From the NCBI GenBank assembly GCA_014825775.1, contig MVAQ01000133.1:1-57820 (forward strand): a DNA stretch of 57,820 nt, given 5' to 3'. Position numbers and translations under genes: made by a program. The notes beneath the pieces were generated by a model. The model saw only the letters and a list, made by a program, of their open reading frames with translations. It ran no database searches and was not told the origin of the DNA. This stretch comes from Krasilnikovozyma curviuscula. Its lineage: Eukaryota; Basidiomycota; Tremellomycetes; Cystofilobasidiales; Mrakiaceae. Shown here piece after piece: positions 10,036-21,014 of this stretch (position 1 is its first letter; each line of letters opens with the position of its first letter).

Positions 10036-11992
10036 ATGTTACGGCGATACTTGATGCTAGGAGCCCTCTCATTATTCTTTCTCTTCATCTCCGATGTCTC
10101 TGCAGTGATCAACTCATATTCCGTGTCAACTCCCAACTCCTGTTCCCCTCTCAACATCAGTTGGACAGGTGGTACCGGTAGCTACAACTTGGTGCTTGTA
10201 CCTGTACGTCCTTTGTGACGTCCTGGATCCTTCCCTTGGCCACACACCTTGCGGCTGCTTACAGTTCTTTTGGGTGCTTTAAGGCAGAGAACTCGCAGAA
10301 CCAAGTCCTAAGCAACATCAGTTTCGCATCTTCCTCTACATACTACGTACTCCAAGAACTTCCGTTGGCGCCCAATACCAGCTTTATTGCCCAACTGCAA
10401 GATTCAGATGGTGCAGATGGTGGAAAGGTATCTGAGTATCTCGTAGTTTCTGAGTCGACTGCTGGTGGAACAAGCTGCTTGAACAACCTTCAACACTGGC
10501 TTGACTTGTGAGTGACACTCGAGTAGCTAATAGCAGCTCTTTCTGGTGGACCCGCGCAGCCTGCTGATAACTTGTTTTGATCAATCTCAGCGAGTTTTCG
10601 TTGAACCCCAGCATCCCAGTACAATGTGGAACACTTGACTTCTCCTGGGATAGCAATGCAACAGATCCAGTTGGTATCGTAGGGATGATTCCAGGTGCGT
10701 CTACTGTCCTTCACCATCACAAATTATCCACAGCTCATCATCAGTTTTCCTGAAAGGTGGCGAGTCTTTCTCCGTTCCTATCAGTGGATCTGGTACATCT
10801 ACGTCTTGGGTAACGAGGATTCAAGAGGGCACTATTGTGTTGTGAGTGCATCTATGGCAAGGTACAAGGTTCTGTGAAGCGCATACTGACTCAAGCGTAC
10901 AGGTTTGCAATGAGTGATGCTGGACCACGAGGATCGGGGGGGTCAAGTCCTCTTTACACTGTTGGGGGAGGAGACTCATCTTGCTTGACCGGATCTGGTC
11001 TGGCCTCGCAGACCGTATACTCGTCGCTACCTGTTGGGGTTGTCCCTGCCCCTACAGTTACAGTTCAAGTCACGGTGACAGCAGGCGGTGCCAGTTCGGT
11101 GGTAACTGCAAGCGGATCTGCTGTTAATACTAATCCGAGCTCTTCGCAGAGTGCTTCGGCTGTAACGGCAAGCGGTAAACGGTAAGTCCGCTTTGCTTCA
11201 CAGAGGATAGGTACAGTCTGATAACGAGCTTTTCTATCGCTGTAGCTCTACTAACGTCGGTGCCATCGCAGGTAAGGACCAGTCTTTCTAAGTTAGTTGG
11301 ATCGAAAAAATAGAAGTCTCCTGACTCCCAGTCTTCATGTGCAGGAGGAACGATCGGTGGTGTTGTTGGACTCGCTGTGATCGCTCTTCTTATTTTCCTT
11401 TTTGTAAGTCAAGCGCTTTCATTTCCTGGGTTCAAACTGTCTCTAACTAAATCGTTGTTGACGGTCACTGTAGCTACGACGAAGAAAACAAACCAAGGCT
11501 GAGTCACAAGGGCAGCTTGACATGATTGAAGCCGCACCAAGGGCATCACCGCCAGTCGACGCAACAACATCCTCTCCCGGATCGATCAATCCTTTCTTCT
11601 CGTCTAACCCCCCAGTTACGTACGGAGGAATCTACGGCAACGGCGCAAATCGCTCTTCCAACGACCAGTCACGCTTCACGTCCATGGATGGTCACGGCGA
11701 ACGAGTCTCTTTTGAAAAAGGACGCACGGTTGTTGGTTCTTCAACCAATATATCATCAACTGCAGTAACATCTGGTCATCCGTCTTCGGCAGAAGATGGT
11801 CCTGGGCGCTTCCTGCGCCATACCGATGCGGGTCAAGTAGAAGCTCCGGAAGCCCACCCACAAGTATCTCCACCTATTGAACTACCGCCGCTATACCAAG
11901 ATGTTGGAGGAGCTGGTTCAAAGGAGGCTGCAGAGCGTGAGGAGCAGGTAGAAGCCACGAGGGAAGTCGAAAGGAGAGGGAGGCAAGGGTAA
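10036..11992 (+). CDS. Ser/Thr-rich single-pass membrane glycoprotein, unknown role
   Basis: Exons 10036-10203, 10284-10507, 10591-10694, 10745-10841, 10903-11181, 11246-11271, 11345-11403, 11474-11992; 1476 nt, 491 residues. A signal peptide (LSLFFLFISDVSA, cut near residue 23) is followed by an ectodomain with repeated Cys-containing strands and N-glycosylation sites, then a Ser/Thr/Val-rich stalk near 210-290. A Gly-rich transmembrane segment starting GGTIGGVVGLAV lies near 300-320, followed by the stop-transfer residues RRRK. The cytoplasmic tail of about 170 residues is hydrophilic and Pro/Ser-rich. This architecture resembles fungal wall sensors (Wsc/Mid2 style) and is common in basidiomycetes, but no WSC domain is seen. 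The second exon start (10284) rests on a weak acceptor chosen by phase. Confidence 0.75.
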
Positions 11993-12264
11993 CGATATTG
12001 CAGTAGTACATACACATTTCTTCACAAATCTTTGGAAACCAGTTCTTAATCTCCCACTGGATATGATCGCAAGCCCAACCCGCTCTGTTCGCCACAGCGC
12101 TGTGGCAGACGTTTTTTCTGCGCGAAATCAAATTGAAATGTCAGTTTCTTGTGGTCAATCCACGACTTGGTCAATTCGACACCAAGGTCTAAGCCTAGCC
12201 TACAGTACTTTACCTGGAGCAAATCTGAAATTCCAGATCTTCAGGGCCGGATTCTCACTTCGAA

Positions 12265-14296
12265 ATGGCTACTCTTTCAAGTCTCCTGCCTACTCCTCGT
12301 TACACTGGACCAGTCGACGAGGAAGACGAGGATGCTCCCTCAGTAGCAACATCCTCTGCCGTGACGATAGCTTCTGTTACTAGGCCATATGGATCTCGAA
12401 GGGGCTGGAAACCGACAAGGCAGGAGGAGTTTGGCGGAGGAGGAGCCTACCCAGAGTGTGCGATTGCTCAGTACCCCATGGAAATGGGACGAAAGAAGGT
12501 TAGTCCGCCTTGATTCTCTGATCAGATGTCTTTCGGAGTTCAATCCAATGGATCTAATTGGTTCCTCATATATGTTGGGGTGATGGTGTACAGGCTTCAA
12601 GTCAAAACACTCTCGCTCTCCAGGTCGATGCGGAAGGCAACGTTAACTACGCTGCCATTGCTGAGCAAGGGTCGAGACATGGAAAGCATGTTCAGTCTAG
12701 TCATATGGGTGAGTTAGGGTCTGCTCTTGTTAAAGGTGAAGCTAGGTATTGATGCCTTCGAGCCTGATTTGTAACCTTCCCGCAGAGCTTGTCCCTATGC
12801 ATCAACGAACTGATCTGTCAGCCAAAAACCAGGGTATGGATCGGCCGGATGAAGATAAGATTGCTGAAACTACTAGACGTACCCAAGAAGCTCTCGAGAA
12901 GCTCACCAACGGTAAAATCAAAGCAGCTCAACCTTCCAGAGTTCCAGACAGTCAGGGAGCCACCTCTTACATTCGATACACACCAGGCCAAGCCGGTGCA
13001 GGAGGAAATCAGCGTATTATCAAGATGACCGAAGTTGTAGAAGATCCTTTGGAACCACCTAGATTCAAGCACAAGAAGATCCCGCGTGGTCCTCCCTCTC
13101 CACCACCACCAGTCCTCAGAAGTCCTCCAAGGAAAGCTACAGCCGACGAGCAGAAAGAATGGATGATCCCTCCGTGTATCTCCAATTGGAAGAACAACAA
13201 GGGTTATACCATTCCTTTGGACAAACGTCTGGCTGCCGATGGACGAGGTCTGCAAGACGTAAGCTCGAATCTGTTCTTGTCAAATCTACCAGCTTTTAAC
13301 CCATTTGTGTTTCTCAGATTCATATTAACGACAACTTTGCCAAATTCTCTGAGGCTCTATTTGTTGCTGACCGGCACGCTCGTGAAGAAGTTCGCCAGCG
13401 TTCCCTTATGCAGCAGAAGATCGCCCAGAAGGAAAAAGCTGCGAAGGAAGAGAGTCTCCGATTAATGGCTCAACGTGCCCGAGAAGATCGTTCTGGAATC
13501 TCAGCACTACCGGCTAAAGCTGTAGAGAAGGGTATTGCGCTTGGTGGTTATGGAAGCGACAGCGATAGCGATGCTGGAAGTGATGACGAAAAGTCTGGCA
13601 GCGAAGAAGAAGAGGATGATGAAGGGGCTAGAGAAAGAGAGAAGGCGAGAAGGGAGAAGATGGCTCAAAGAGAGAAGGAGATGAGAATGAACAACATGGG
13701 TAACGAACAGAGAGCAAAGATGCTTGCCAAGTCAGTACTTCCTTGCATATCGTCGATCTCACATCTACTAATAAATACTTAATTTCAACTCTAGGGAGCA
13801 AGATCGAGACATTTCGGAGAAAATTGCACTTGGACTTGCCAAACCATCAGCTTCAAAGGAAACCATGCTGGATTCTCGACTATTCAACAGGGAGTCTCTT
13901 TCCGGAAGTTTTGCCTCTGAAGATTCTTACAATCTTTACGACCGCCCTCTATTCCATGGTTCTTCAGCGGCCGCCGCAATCTACAAGCCCATGTCAGGTA
14001 ACGCTGGTGGTGATGAATCTTTCGGTGGAGGGTCGGAAGAAGGTGTGATGAAGCAGCTTGCCAACGACCGATTCGCATTAGGTGTCTCTAGAGGATTCGA
14101 AGGTACTGATGGAGCAGCTGAACCAAGAGAAGGACCAGTTCAGTTCGAGAAGGATACAGAGGACACTATCGCAGCTGTCGATCCTTTCGGTCTGGATCAG
14201 TTCTTGGACGCTGCCAAGAAGGGTAACAAGCGTGGTGGTTTGGAGTTGACCAAGAAGGAACAGGCTAAGAGAGCCAGAGGTGATGACGACGAGTAA
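12265..14296 (+). CDS. PRP45: SNW/SKIP-family splicing factor Prp45
   Basis: Exons 12265-12498, 12594-12708, 12786-13258, 13318-13730, 13795-14296; 1737 nt, 578 residues. The protein carries the SNW domain with the motif SNWKN at 249-253, preceded by the Pro-rich PRGPPSPPPP and IKMTEV blocks, and followed by the charged helical region and the LGLAKPS and RLFNRES blocks. The C-terminal part has an Asp/Ser-rich acidic stretch and ends in a basic KRARGDDDE tail. Prp45/SNW1 sits in the activated spliceosome with the Prp19-related complex and contacts Prp22; it also acts as a transcription coregulator in animals. Length matches other basidiomycete homologues. Start is the first ATG in frame and encodes the typical LSSLLPTPRYTGP leader. 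Confidence 0.95.
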
Positions 14297-14524
14297 GCTT
14301 CCTAGAGAGGTTCTGTTTTGTACCGTCAGCTTGTAATATATCCTTTTTGCTTATTTGATATGAAACTTTATGCATTGAGTACTATACCGAGTCCCATTGT
14401 CCCTTAAAATATTTTCAATCACAATCAAAAGGGGTGAATTGCCATCGCGATTCGGGGGGTGGAATGGTGGCAAAGCTCCAATCGACGGCCATCCCTTTCC
14501 TCCATCAACTCACCCGGACATTAA

Positions 14525-16686
14525 ATGGAGAATCGTGTCCCGAGTGAGGTGCTGGGCCATGTCTTTAGTTACTTAGACCTCCCAACCCTGAGGAGCTGCT
14601 CCCTCGTGTCCGCATTCTGGTATTCGACCCTCAAGAACCACGCTCAATCCATCTATTATTCGCTAGCTCTGACGAACGGATACTCAAAGGAATCAGCTCT
14701 ACAAGATGTCGAGCAGCAAGAGCACTGGTTGGCTCCACTGGAAGACTGGCAGGATTTGTGTAGGTATTCAATCTTGGAACTCGAATGAAATGTTTCGCCT
14801 AATGACACGTTTCCAAATTCAGGCTGGAAGAAATGGATACTCTCCCAGAATTGGAGCAGTGGAATTTGCCAACCTAGATGGATACAATCGCCTGGGAATC
14901 AGGTTTGGCGTTTTAAGCACGACGACGAGGTGCTTCTACCTGATTTAGCCTCAAACGAGAACCATGCTGACTTTCTCATTTACTCAGATGGGCCATATGA
15001 TCTGTACTGGTCGAGCTGGTGGTTTCTCTGTGGTTGACTCGAGAACAAGCGAGATACTGTTCCGCTTACCCGCAGTGAGTTTACCGGCTACTGAGTGCTA
15101 ATATTTTTGATCGAAGAAAAGCTCTCCTGATATGTGGATAACTTTATAGCGTGCTGTAAGAAGCCATGCTCATCTTGAATGGGGCAACGGATATGCGGTT
15201 TTCGACAACTCCAGTGGGTTATTCCTTGTGATTTGTAGTTGGATGTATAACTTCAAACTGACCAAGCCTTTTGTTCCAGATATGCACACCCTCGAAGTTT
15301 GGAGGCGTACAGATAATACAGAGAGTTCTTATGGTACCGAAGAAGCTGGCGCTAGCGATCCACGAACACGCCGAGGTCACTATACCCACTTTTGCGATCT
15401 GATCCAACCCAGCCCCATCAGGTAAGCATTTGACCTGATATATGGCTTGAAAACGTTTTGATCTATTTCCTGTGCGCGTTAGAGCGTACCGCTTCGTGTA
15501 TCCGACCTTGCTGGTGGGCTCGGTGGATTGCAAAGCTTTCCTTTGGGACGTCCCATCGCGGACTTTGATCAAAACGATTGACCTCTCAGCGGCGGCATCA
15601 CTTGACAGTATCAATTGTAAGTTGATTGTGTCCCTTATTTAGACTTGAATCCAGCTCAAAACCCTCCTATTTGTCACTGTGTGGTAATCATCACCAAGAC
15701 GTTGAGCTCACTCCTCACCATATTCTCGTCGCCGGCCACCGTTTCATTCACATGTTCTCTAGAGATACAGGAAAATTAATTGAATTTCCAAACATGCCAT
15801 GGGGTCTTACTTACTCAGTAGACTTGTCTACTGAAATGACTGCTATTGATACCTCGAAAGAGGGTCAGAGATTGAGTGGAGACAGTTGCTTTGATGGTAG
15901 ACCAGGATTTGTTTCCAAGTCCGAGCTCTACCCTGTGTCAGTACAAGGGCAATTATTCTCGAATAGAGTCAACTACCAGTTCACTGCGTGAGTCTATTCC
16001 TTCTCGTTGCCCCCAGCATTTCTTATACTGACTCTCGTCTTCTAATGCGGCCAATCAGTATTCATGTAGACTCCAACCACCTCGTCGCTGTCTCAGTAAT
16101 GGGGAAAATCTTCGTAATTCAGAACTACGCTGAGTCTCTTTATGACCCAGAGCTGTTGGAGGAAAATACCTTCCAGTTGGACGTTGGCGAAAGTATCTAT
16201 AATCTTGCTGTTCATAGTGGCCGAGCTTGTTTTACCACGGTTTGTTCCAATTTGTTCCAATTTGTTTTTGTGAAGTACGGTTGAAGAGAACTAAAAATAT
16301 GCTGATACCCTGATGTCCCTTCAGGAATCCCATCTGTGTATGATCCAGCTGCCGCCTCCAGAATATCCAATTATTTCAAGTGCTGGTCCTTTCAAGCAAA
16401 AGTTGGTGCTGACTACATTCGGAGAACTCATCGAGAGCTCAGTTCAGGAAATATCGTGTCTCGCGATGGATGACCACTCTATCTACTTGACGTACTACAC
16501 AAAGAATGATCCATTCCAGCCTGGATGTGAGTTCACAACATCTCGTACCATCTAAAACATGTCTAATTCATCCTTCTTTTACCAGCTGGTTGGTCTCCTC
16601 CTCAAACTCGATTGGATGGAGGTGTCGCAATCAAGGTTATCTCATTCCTCCCAAGAACTCGACAACAGTGGTCTGCGGACACTTAG
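14525..16686 (+). CDS. F-box protein with probable beta-propeller-like C-terminus
   Basis: Ten exons: 14525-14759, 14823-14929, 14988-15074, 15150-15213, 15280-15421, 15483-15616, 15699-15987, 16059-16239, 16325-16526, 16586-16686; 1542 nt, 513 residues. The N-terminus is a clear F-box: PSEVLGHVFSYLD, then the LRSCSLVSAFWY block (residues 5-33), which would bind Skp1 in an SCF ubiquitin ligase. A Trp-rich linker with WKKW follows. The rest has repeated short beta-strand units such as LLVGSVDCKAFLWD, HLVAVSVMGKIFVI and ILVAGHRFIHMF, suggesting a divergent WD40-like propeller that would bind substrate. The substrate is unknown. The 66-nt interval 15214-15279 has splice signals but is also stop-free and in frame, so an isoform retaining it is possible. 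Confidence 0.78.
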
Positions 16687-16802
16687 TGATATGTCATTGC
16701 TCTAACTTATGGATGCCTTCTATTAGTTGATCCGTTCATTTGTTATAACGCAAAAATCTTATCGCAAGCTCGTATCCAGTCTCGCCGCCTAACGGTCGAA
16801 CA

Positions 16803-16907
16803 ATGCCTTACGTCCAGCATCATCTTCAGTCAAAGTCCTTCAATGATACCCTATACTCCATCCCAATGTCAGCCTGCATCGAATCCCTTAGCTCTCTTCC
16901 TCAGTAG
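16803..16907 (+). promoter_or_regulatory. possible overlapping upstream ORF
   Basis: A 34-codon frame starts at an ATG 40 nt before the PQ-loop start codon, runs over it in another frame and stops at 16905-16907. If the transcript begins upstream of 16803, ribosomes using it would bypass the main start. The transcription start is unknown. Confidence 0.35.
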
Positions 16908-18260
16908 CTTCCTCTGTTTAGGATTGGTTATCTCATACTTACCACAGGTCAGTCGTCGTCCAGAAGCGGGCGGAAAGGAGCAGGAGTAGGGTTCTGATGT
17001 TTTATCTCTTTCTTTATCCTAAGCATTTACGAATTATCAACATTGGATCATCAGAAGGATTGTCACCTGTACGTGAGCTTAGGTGTGGGATTTAAGTTAG
17101 GGACCGACTTCTATTACGAGGCGACTGAATCGCACCCTTCTTTCCGATTGTAGTGGTACCTTCTCCTAGGCTCGACGTCCTCCATCTCTGCGTTGTTTAA
17201 CTTGGTTATCCTCTCATATCCGATAATGACATGCTGCCAAGCCCTGTCGGTCGGTGGTTGCTTCACGAGCGTGCTGGGGGTCATTCAGGTCTTCTTACAG
17301 ACTGCCTTATTCAGTTTCATGTGTGTTTGGACTGCAACACTCTCTTGATTTGCAACACATCTTCTGACACAGCCTTCTTTCGTTGCTGTGAGGCTAGTAT
17401 GGTGCTGTTCTTGATCTACTACCCAGCGAATAAGAAGTTCGTCAATCCAGAAGAACCAGAGTTAACACCAAATTCATCACTGAACCCACTGTCCACAAAG
17501 ACCCTAACTCCAAAATCCACCAAGGAGTACCGTTTAGCGATAGTACTATCAGCTCTTACGTTACTGTACTTGTAAGTCTCCCTTTCCGCTTCCACTTACA
17601 TCAACGCTGAATACCCGCTTTCGTTATCTAGCTTGCTTCTCCTTACTTTAGTTATCCCACTATTAGCTCTTACACCACTGCCTGTGCCGAACCCGACGGA
17701 TCCTCCAGCATCAAACCTACAGCATACCGCTGATGTACTTGGTGTTGTCGCCACGGTTCTCGCGATCTGTCAATACGCACCGCAGCTGTGGTTGACTTGG
17801 AATGAAGGATTCGTTGGTGCTTTGAGTATTAAGACAATGTTGTGAGTCCTCGAATGTTCCATTGTTGTACCCCTTTTGCCCAGTCGCTTACGACGGTAAC
17901 TGTGCCTGCTGTCTATTCGATCAGAATTCAATCTCCCGGGGCTGTTGTGTTCGTCCTTTCCATCGCGATGAGGGACGGCACAAGTTTTACGTCTTGGCTT
18001 CCTTATGCCATTACTGGTATCCTTCAATTTGGACTTCTGGTGAATTTGAATTCCTTCCTCTCCGTCTCCCAGAATCTAGAAATATAAATCCAACTAACCT
18101 TTCGACTTTGCACATCTTCCTCGTACAGATCATGTGCATATGCTGGAAGGAGCGACAAAAGAAATTGGGGATTGATGACTTTGGAAACCCACTTCCTGGA
18201 TCCCGGGATGGTGGGGCGTCCGATGGCGTACCTGACGAGAGTACAGGCCTCTTGTCTTGA
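16843..18260 (+). CDS. PQ-loop repeat membrane transporter (Ypq/PQLC2-like)
   Basis: Exons 16843-16947, 17024-17068, 17154 to about 17324, about 17393-17571, 17632-17841, 17925-18039, 18129-18260; about 318 residues. Two PQ-loop repeats are visible: the first ends ISYLPQ at residues 30-35, the second contains YAPQLWLTWNEG in the C-terminal half, followed by the family SPGA motif. About seven hydrophobic helices are present. Relatives are vacuolar/lysosomal exporters of cationic amino acids (Ypq1-3, PQLC2), which is the likeliest role. The boundary between exons 3 and 4 is ambiguous: the pairs 17324/17393 and 17322/17373 both keep the frame and differ by six residues. The C-terminus ends in STGLLS with a Gly/Asp-rich tail. 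The start codon is the first in frame after the F-box gene, 157 nt upstream. Confidence 0.82.
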
Positions 18261-18481
18261 GGGATCATCAAGAAGGTGCCGGCTCTGAGAACTGTTTGGA
18301 GAGAGCGTTCGAATAGTTTAATCGTTTGTCTTATAATTGAATGGAATGGGAGACAAAATGGATTAAAGATTGCGTGCCTTGCCCTCTGCAAGCTGGCGAC
18401 GCTTAGAATTGAAGCTGTGGAGAATCCCAGTTGAATCCATCTTTTGGCTTGCCCCTGTCTCATCTGTTCTGCTCTCTCTTC

Positions 18482-18507
18482 CACACACACACACACTCTC
18501 TCTCTTT
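18482..18507. repeat. CA/CT dinucleotide microsatellite
   Basis: A short run of CA repeats passes directly into CT repeats. It lies about 310 nt upstream of the Grg1 start codon. Polypyrimidine runs of this kind are common in fungal promoters; no function is shown here. Confidence 0.8.
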
Positions 18508-18719
18508 CTTTCAGAAGAGAAAGATGTGGTTGGATTTTCGCGTCAAAAATACGCCGCGGCGGGAAACGCGTCATACACGCTACTCCAACAGGGTGTCGAC
18601 TTCCCACGTTCCGCCCAGACCTTTTCTCTCCAACAGCGGTGGAAGCATGACCCGTTGATGACGAGATGCACATGTGGATGTCTTGTCCTGTGACGCAAGC
18701 TTGCGTTGCCGGATTGAGG

Positions 18720-18726
18720 TATAAAA
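18720..18726 (+). promoter_or_regulatory. TATA box of Grg1 gene
   Basis: TATAAAA lies 90 nt upstream of the ATG at 18816, at a normal distance for a fungal core promoter. A strong TATA box suits a gene whose homologues are sharply induced on carbon starvation. Confidence 0.7.
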
Positions 18727-18815
18727 GGACTGAAAGCTGCGAGCCCATCTACACTAAAAACACCCACTCCTACCTAACTACTTCACAAACACCAATAACT
18801 TTTAAATAAATCAAA

Positions 18816-19251
18816 ATGGTTGAGACTATCAAGAACGCTGCCAACTATGTGAGTCTTTGCCCTCTCGTATATCACATGGTAATGCGATGCGTTAGTGACT
18901 AAATATTCCCCCTCTACTACAGGTTTCCGAATCCATCCAGTCTGCTGGTTCTACCGCCTCCAAGGAGACCAACAAGGAGGTTGCGAAGGACTCTGATGCT
19001 TCCCTCGGAACGAGACTTTCCGCTGGCAAGGGTGAGCCGACCTCAGTATGCGCCTGCTCCATTTTTGAGTTCTTGCTGACACCACTATCTGTCCATCCCT
19101 ACCGTAGATGCCCTCGGTGACAAGTTCGACGAATCAAAGCACGATGTTAGTTCTCTCTCGTACTAACATCTTTCATCATGCGATATAACTAATCGGTGTC
19201 TCGTCTCTTTAGGCCAAGGCTGATGTCCACAAGGAAGCTGCTAAGCACTAA
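18816..19251 (+). CDS. grg-1: Grg1/Ccg-1-like glucose-repressible protein
   Basis: Four exons: 18816-18848, 18923-19031, 19108-19145, 19213-19251; 219 nt, 72 residues. The whole protein follows the short hydrophilic Grg1 pattern: TIKNAANYVSESIQ, then ASKETNKEVAKDSD, LGTRLSAGKDALGDK and an Ala/Lys/His tail ending HKEAAKH. In Neurospora this is grg-1/ccg-1, one of the most abundant messages under glucose starvation, also clock controlled; its molecular function is unknown and it resembles stress-protective disordered or amphipathic proteins. The gene has a good TATA box and a compact leader. It is convergent with the Pet8 carrier gene downstream. Confidence 0.93.
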
Positions 19252-19582
19252 ACAGCCAATGATTGTTGAATAAACCTGTTCATTAGCGTCGATGTATCGA
19301 TTACTTTCATGATAAATATACAGCCTTCTTGCAAGTAACTGAAACCACAGTCGTATTCGAGATTTCGAGATAGAACGTATGAGATCTCACCTGCATTTTG
19401 TAATGGGTAAGAAATGTGTTGTTGGTCGTTATCTGACTGAAAACAGAGAGGAATCTGAATTTTGCGGTGAATCTTGGACGATGCTTCGCATTCTCAGGTA
19501 GGTGGGATGAATACAATAGCACTTAGTCTGGACGCTGAAGGCACCCCCAAAATCTATGACTCTATCACAGTATCTACTTCTA
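19252..19582. other. intergenic, convergent 3' ends
   Basis: Lies between the stop codons of the Grg1 gene (+) and the Pet8 carrier gene (-). It should hold both 3' UTRs. I see nothing else in it; a 71-codon minus frame has no family features. Confidence 0.7.
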
Positions 19583-20784
19583 TCAAGAAACATTTTGTAA
19601 TGTCGTTATTCCAGCCTCATAAACCCCCAAGAACGCAGCGCCGCCCAGACTGATCCATATCGTCCTCGGCACAACGCCTGAGAACAGCGCTGCCGGCCCT
19701 TCCGTTTGTGCGATTGCCAGTAGTCGGTGTGGTATCGAGAGGAATGATTGCGATTGTGATATCGAGGTTTTCCCGGTAGCCTTTCATTTCAATGGTGAAG
19801 AATGTAGAAAATCAGTGATCTTTTAAGTTGACGGAAAACAGAGCTCAACTATCTTGAACTAACCTTGAGTTCAAGCATTACTCGGGTCTTCACCACATCC
19901 AAAGGGGTTGTTAGAGATGCTGCGGTGCCTCCTGCAATCATTCCACAGACCGAAGCTTCGTAAGGTCGCGGCGCTCGTCCCAAGTAGATTCCCAACCGCT
20001 TCTTTAGGAACTCATACAGTGGGAACTGTATCGAGGTAAACGGAATCTAACACGAGTTCAAGAAGGAGAACTTCTGATAAGTCAACGAAAGTACAAAAAG
20101 AAAGGAGAAACGCACTTCTCTGGAGATGGTCATCCCGAAACCTCTGTAGAATCCTTTCACACCTTCTGTCCTGAACACAGCCTTCGCACTCTTCAAACTT
20201 CCAGCACTAGTGGCTCCATATGCTTCTACTTGAGCTCTACTCTTCACCACTTCAGTTGGCACACGTATCAGACACGACGTGAACTCTCCACCCGAAGCAG
20301 CCAACATATGAACCACGGGTGCTGAGGCTGACGGTATGTAGTGAGGTATTTGCGTCTTTAAATTCTCGTACATTGTGAAGAATGCAGCAGCTGTGGGTCC
20401 CAAGCCGTCGAGATAGGTTTCGGTCAGACGAGGTTGCGTTCGGATTGAGAGGACCAACTAATCAGACTTGGGGAATGAAGAGGTAACACACTCACCACCT
20501 GGGGCACTGCCTACAAACACACTACCTATTCCTTTGTATATCCCGTTGAGCCCCCCGCTGGCGAGGAACCCTTGACTCGATTGCATTCGGGTCTTGAGCG
20601 TATCCAGAGGGAAAAACATGAGATCGACCGTGAGACCGGCTGCTGCTCCAGCCTAAAAAAGACCATGAAACGTCAGAATCTTCTTGTGCTTAAACAGGAT
20701 ACCTTCAGATGAGAATAAGAAGCATACCAGAAGCGCATGAGCAAATTGCGGTTCTTTGCGAACTACGACGCCATCTGAAGCCAT
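19583..20784 (-). CDS. PET8: mitochondrial S-adenosylmethionine carrier Pet8
   Basis: Exons 20728-20784, 20496-20652, 20116-20390, 19864-20046, 19583-19780; 870 nt, 289 residues. Three mitochondrial carrier repeats are visible, each with the P-x-D/E-x-x-K/R signature: FPLDTLKTRMQ, VPTEVVKSRAQ and TPLDVVKTRVM. The specific combination GFGMTISREIPFTSIQF in repeat 2-3 and the C-terminal RTIWISLGGAAFLGVYE match the SAM carrier subfamily (Pet8, SLC25A26), which exchanges cytosolic SAM for S-adenosylhomocysteine across the inner membrane. Repeat 1 has the usual AGAAAGLTVDLMFFPLD. Length is normal. The last exon acceptor (19781) gives a slightly longer linker before the final helix pair than in yeast. 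It is divergent from the acyl-CoA-synthetase-like gene, 230 nt apart. Confidence 0.92.
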
Positions 20785-21014
20785 TCCTTTAGAGATCTAG
20801 AGCGATGTGGTCGATTCTAAAGCAATTTCTATTCGTTCCTGCCTGTGATAATGCTTGTTTTAATTTTTTTTAGGTAAAATGAAAATGCAGTCTGAAGCCT
20901 CTCTTGCGCTCGACCTTTTTAAAACCAGCTTCCGACAGGTATCTTCTCAAATCCCATCTCATCCTCATTTGGTATACCAAGGGTGTTACACTCATAGATA
21001 CCCCATCAGCCACC

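Larger units (their letters stand above)
18261..18815. other. intergenic region, promoter of the Grg1 gene
   Basis: No supported gene. It contains the 3' flank of the PQ-loop gene, a CA/CT microsatellite at 18482-18507 and a TATA box at 18720. A 245-codon minus-strand frame crosses it but runs over PQ-loop exons and the microsatellite and has no recognisable domain. Confidence 0.7.

Noticed and set aside
18011..18748. 245-codon minus-strand frame
   Set aside because: It runs antisense over PQ-loop exons and a microsatellite, with a Cys/Val/Glu run from the repeat and no domain features.
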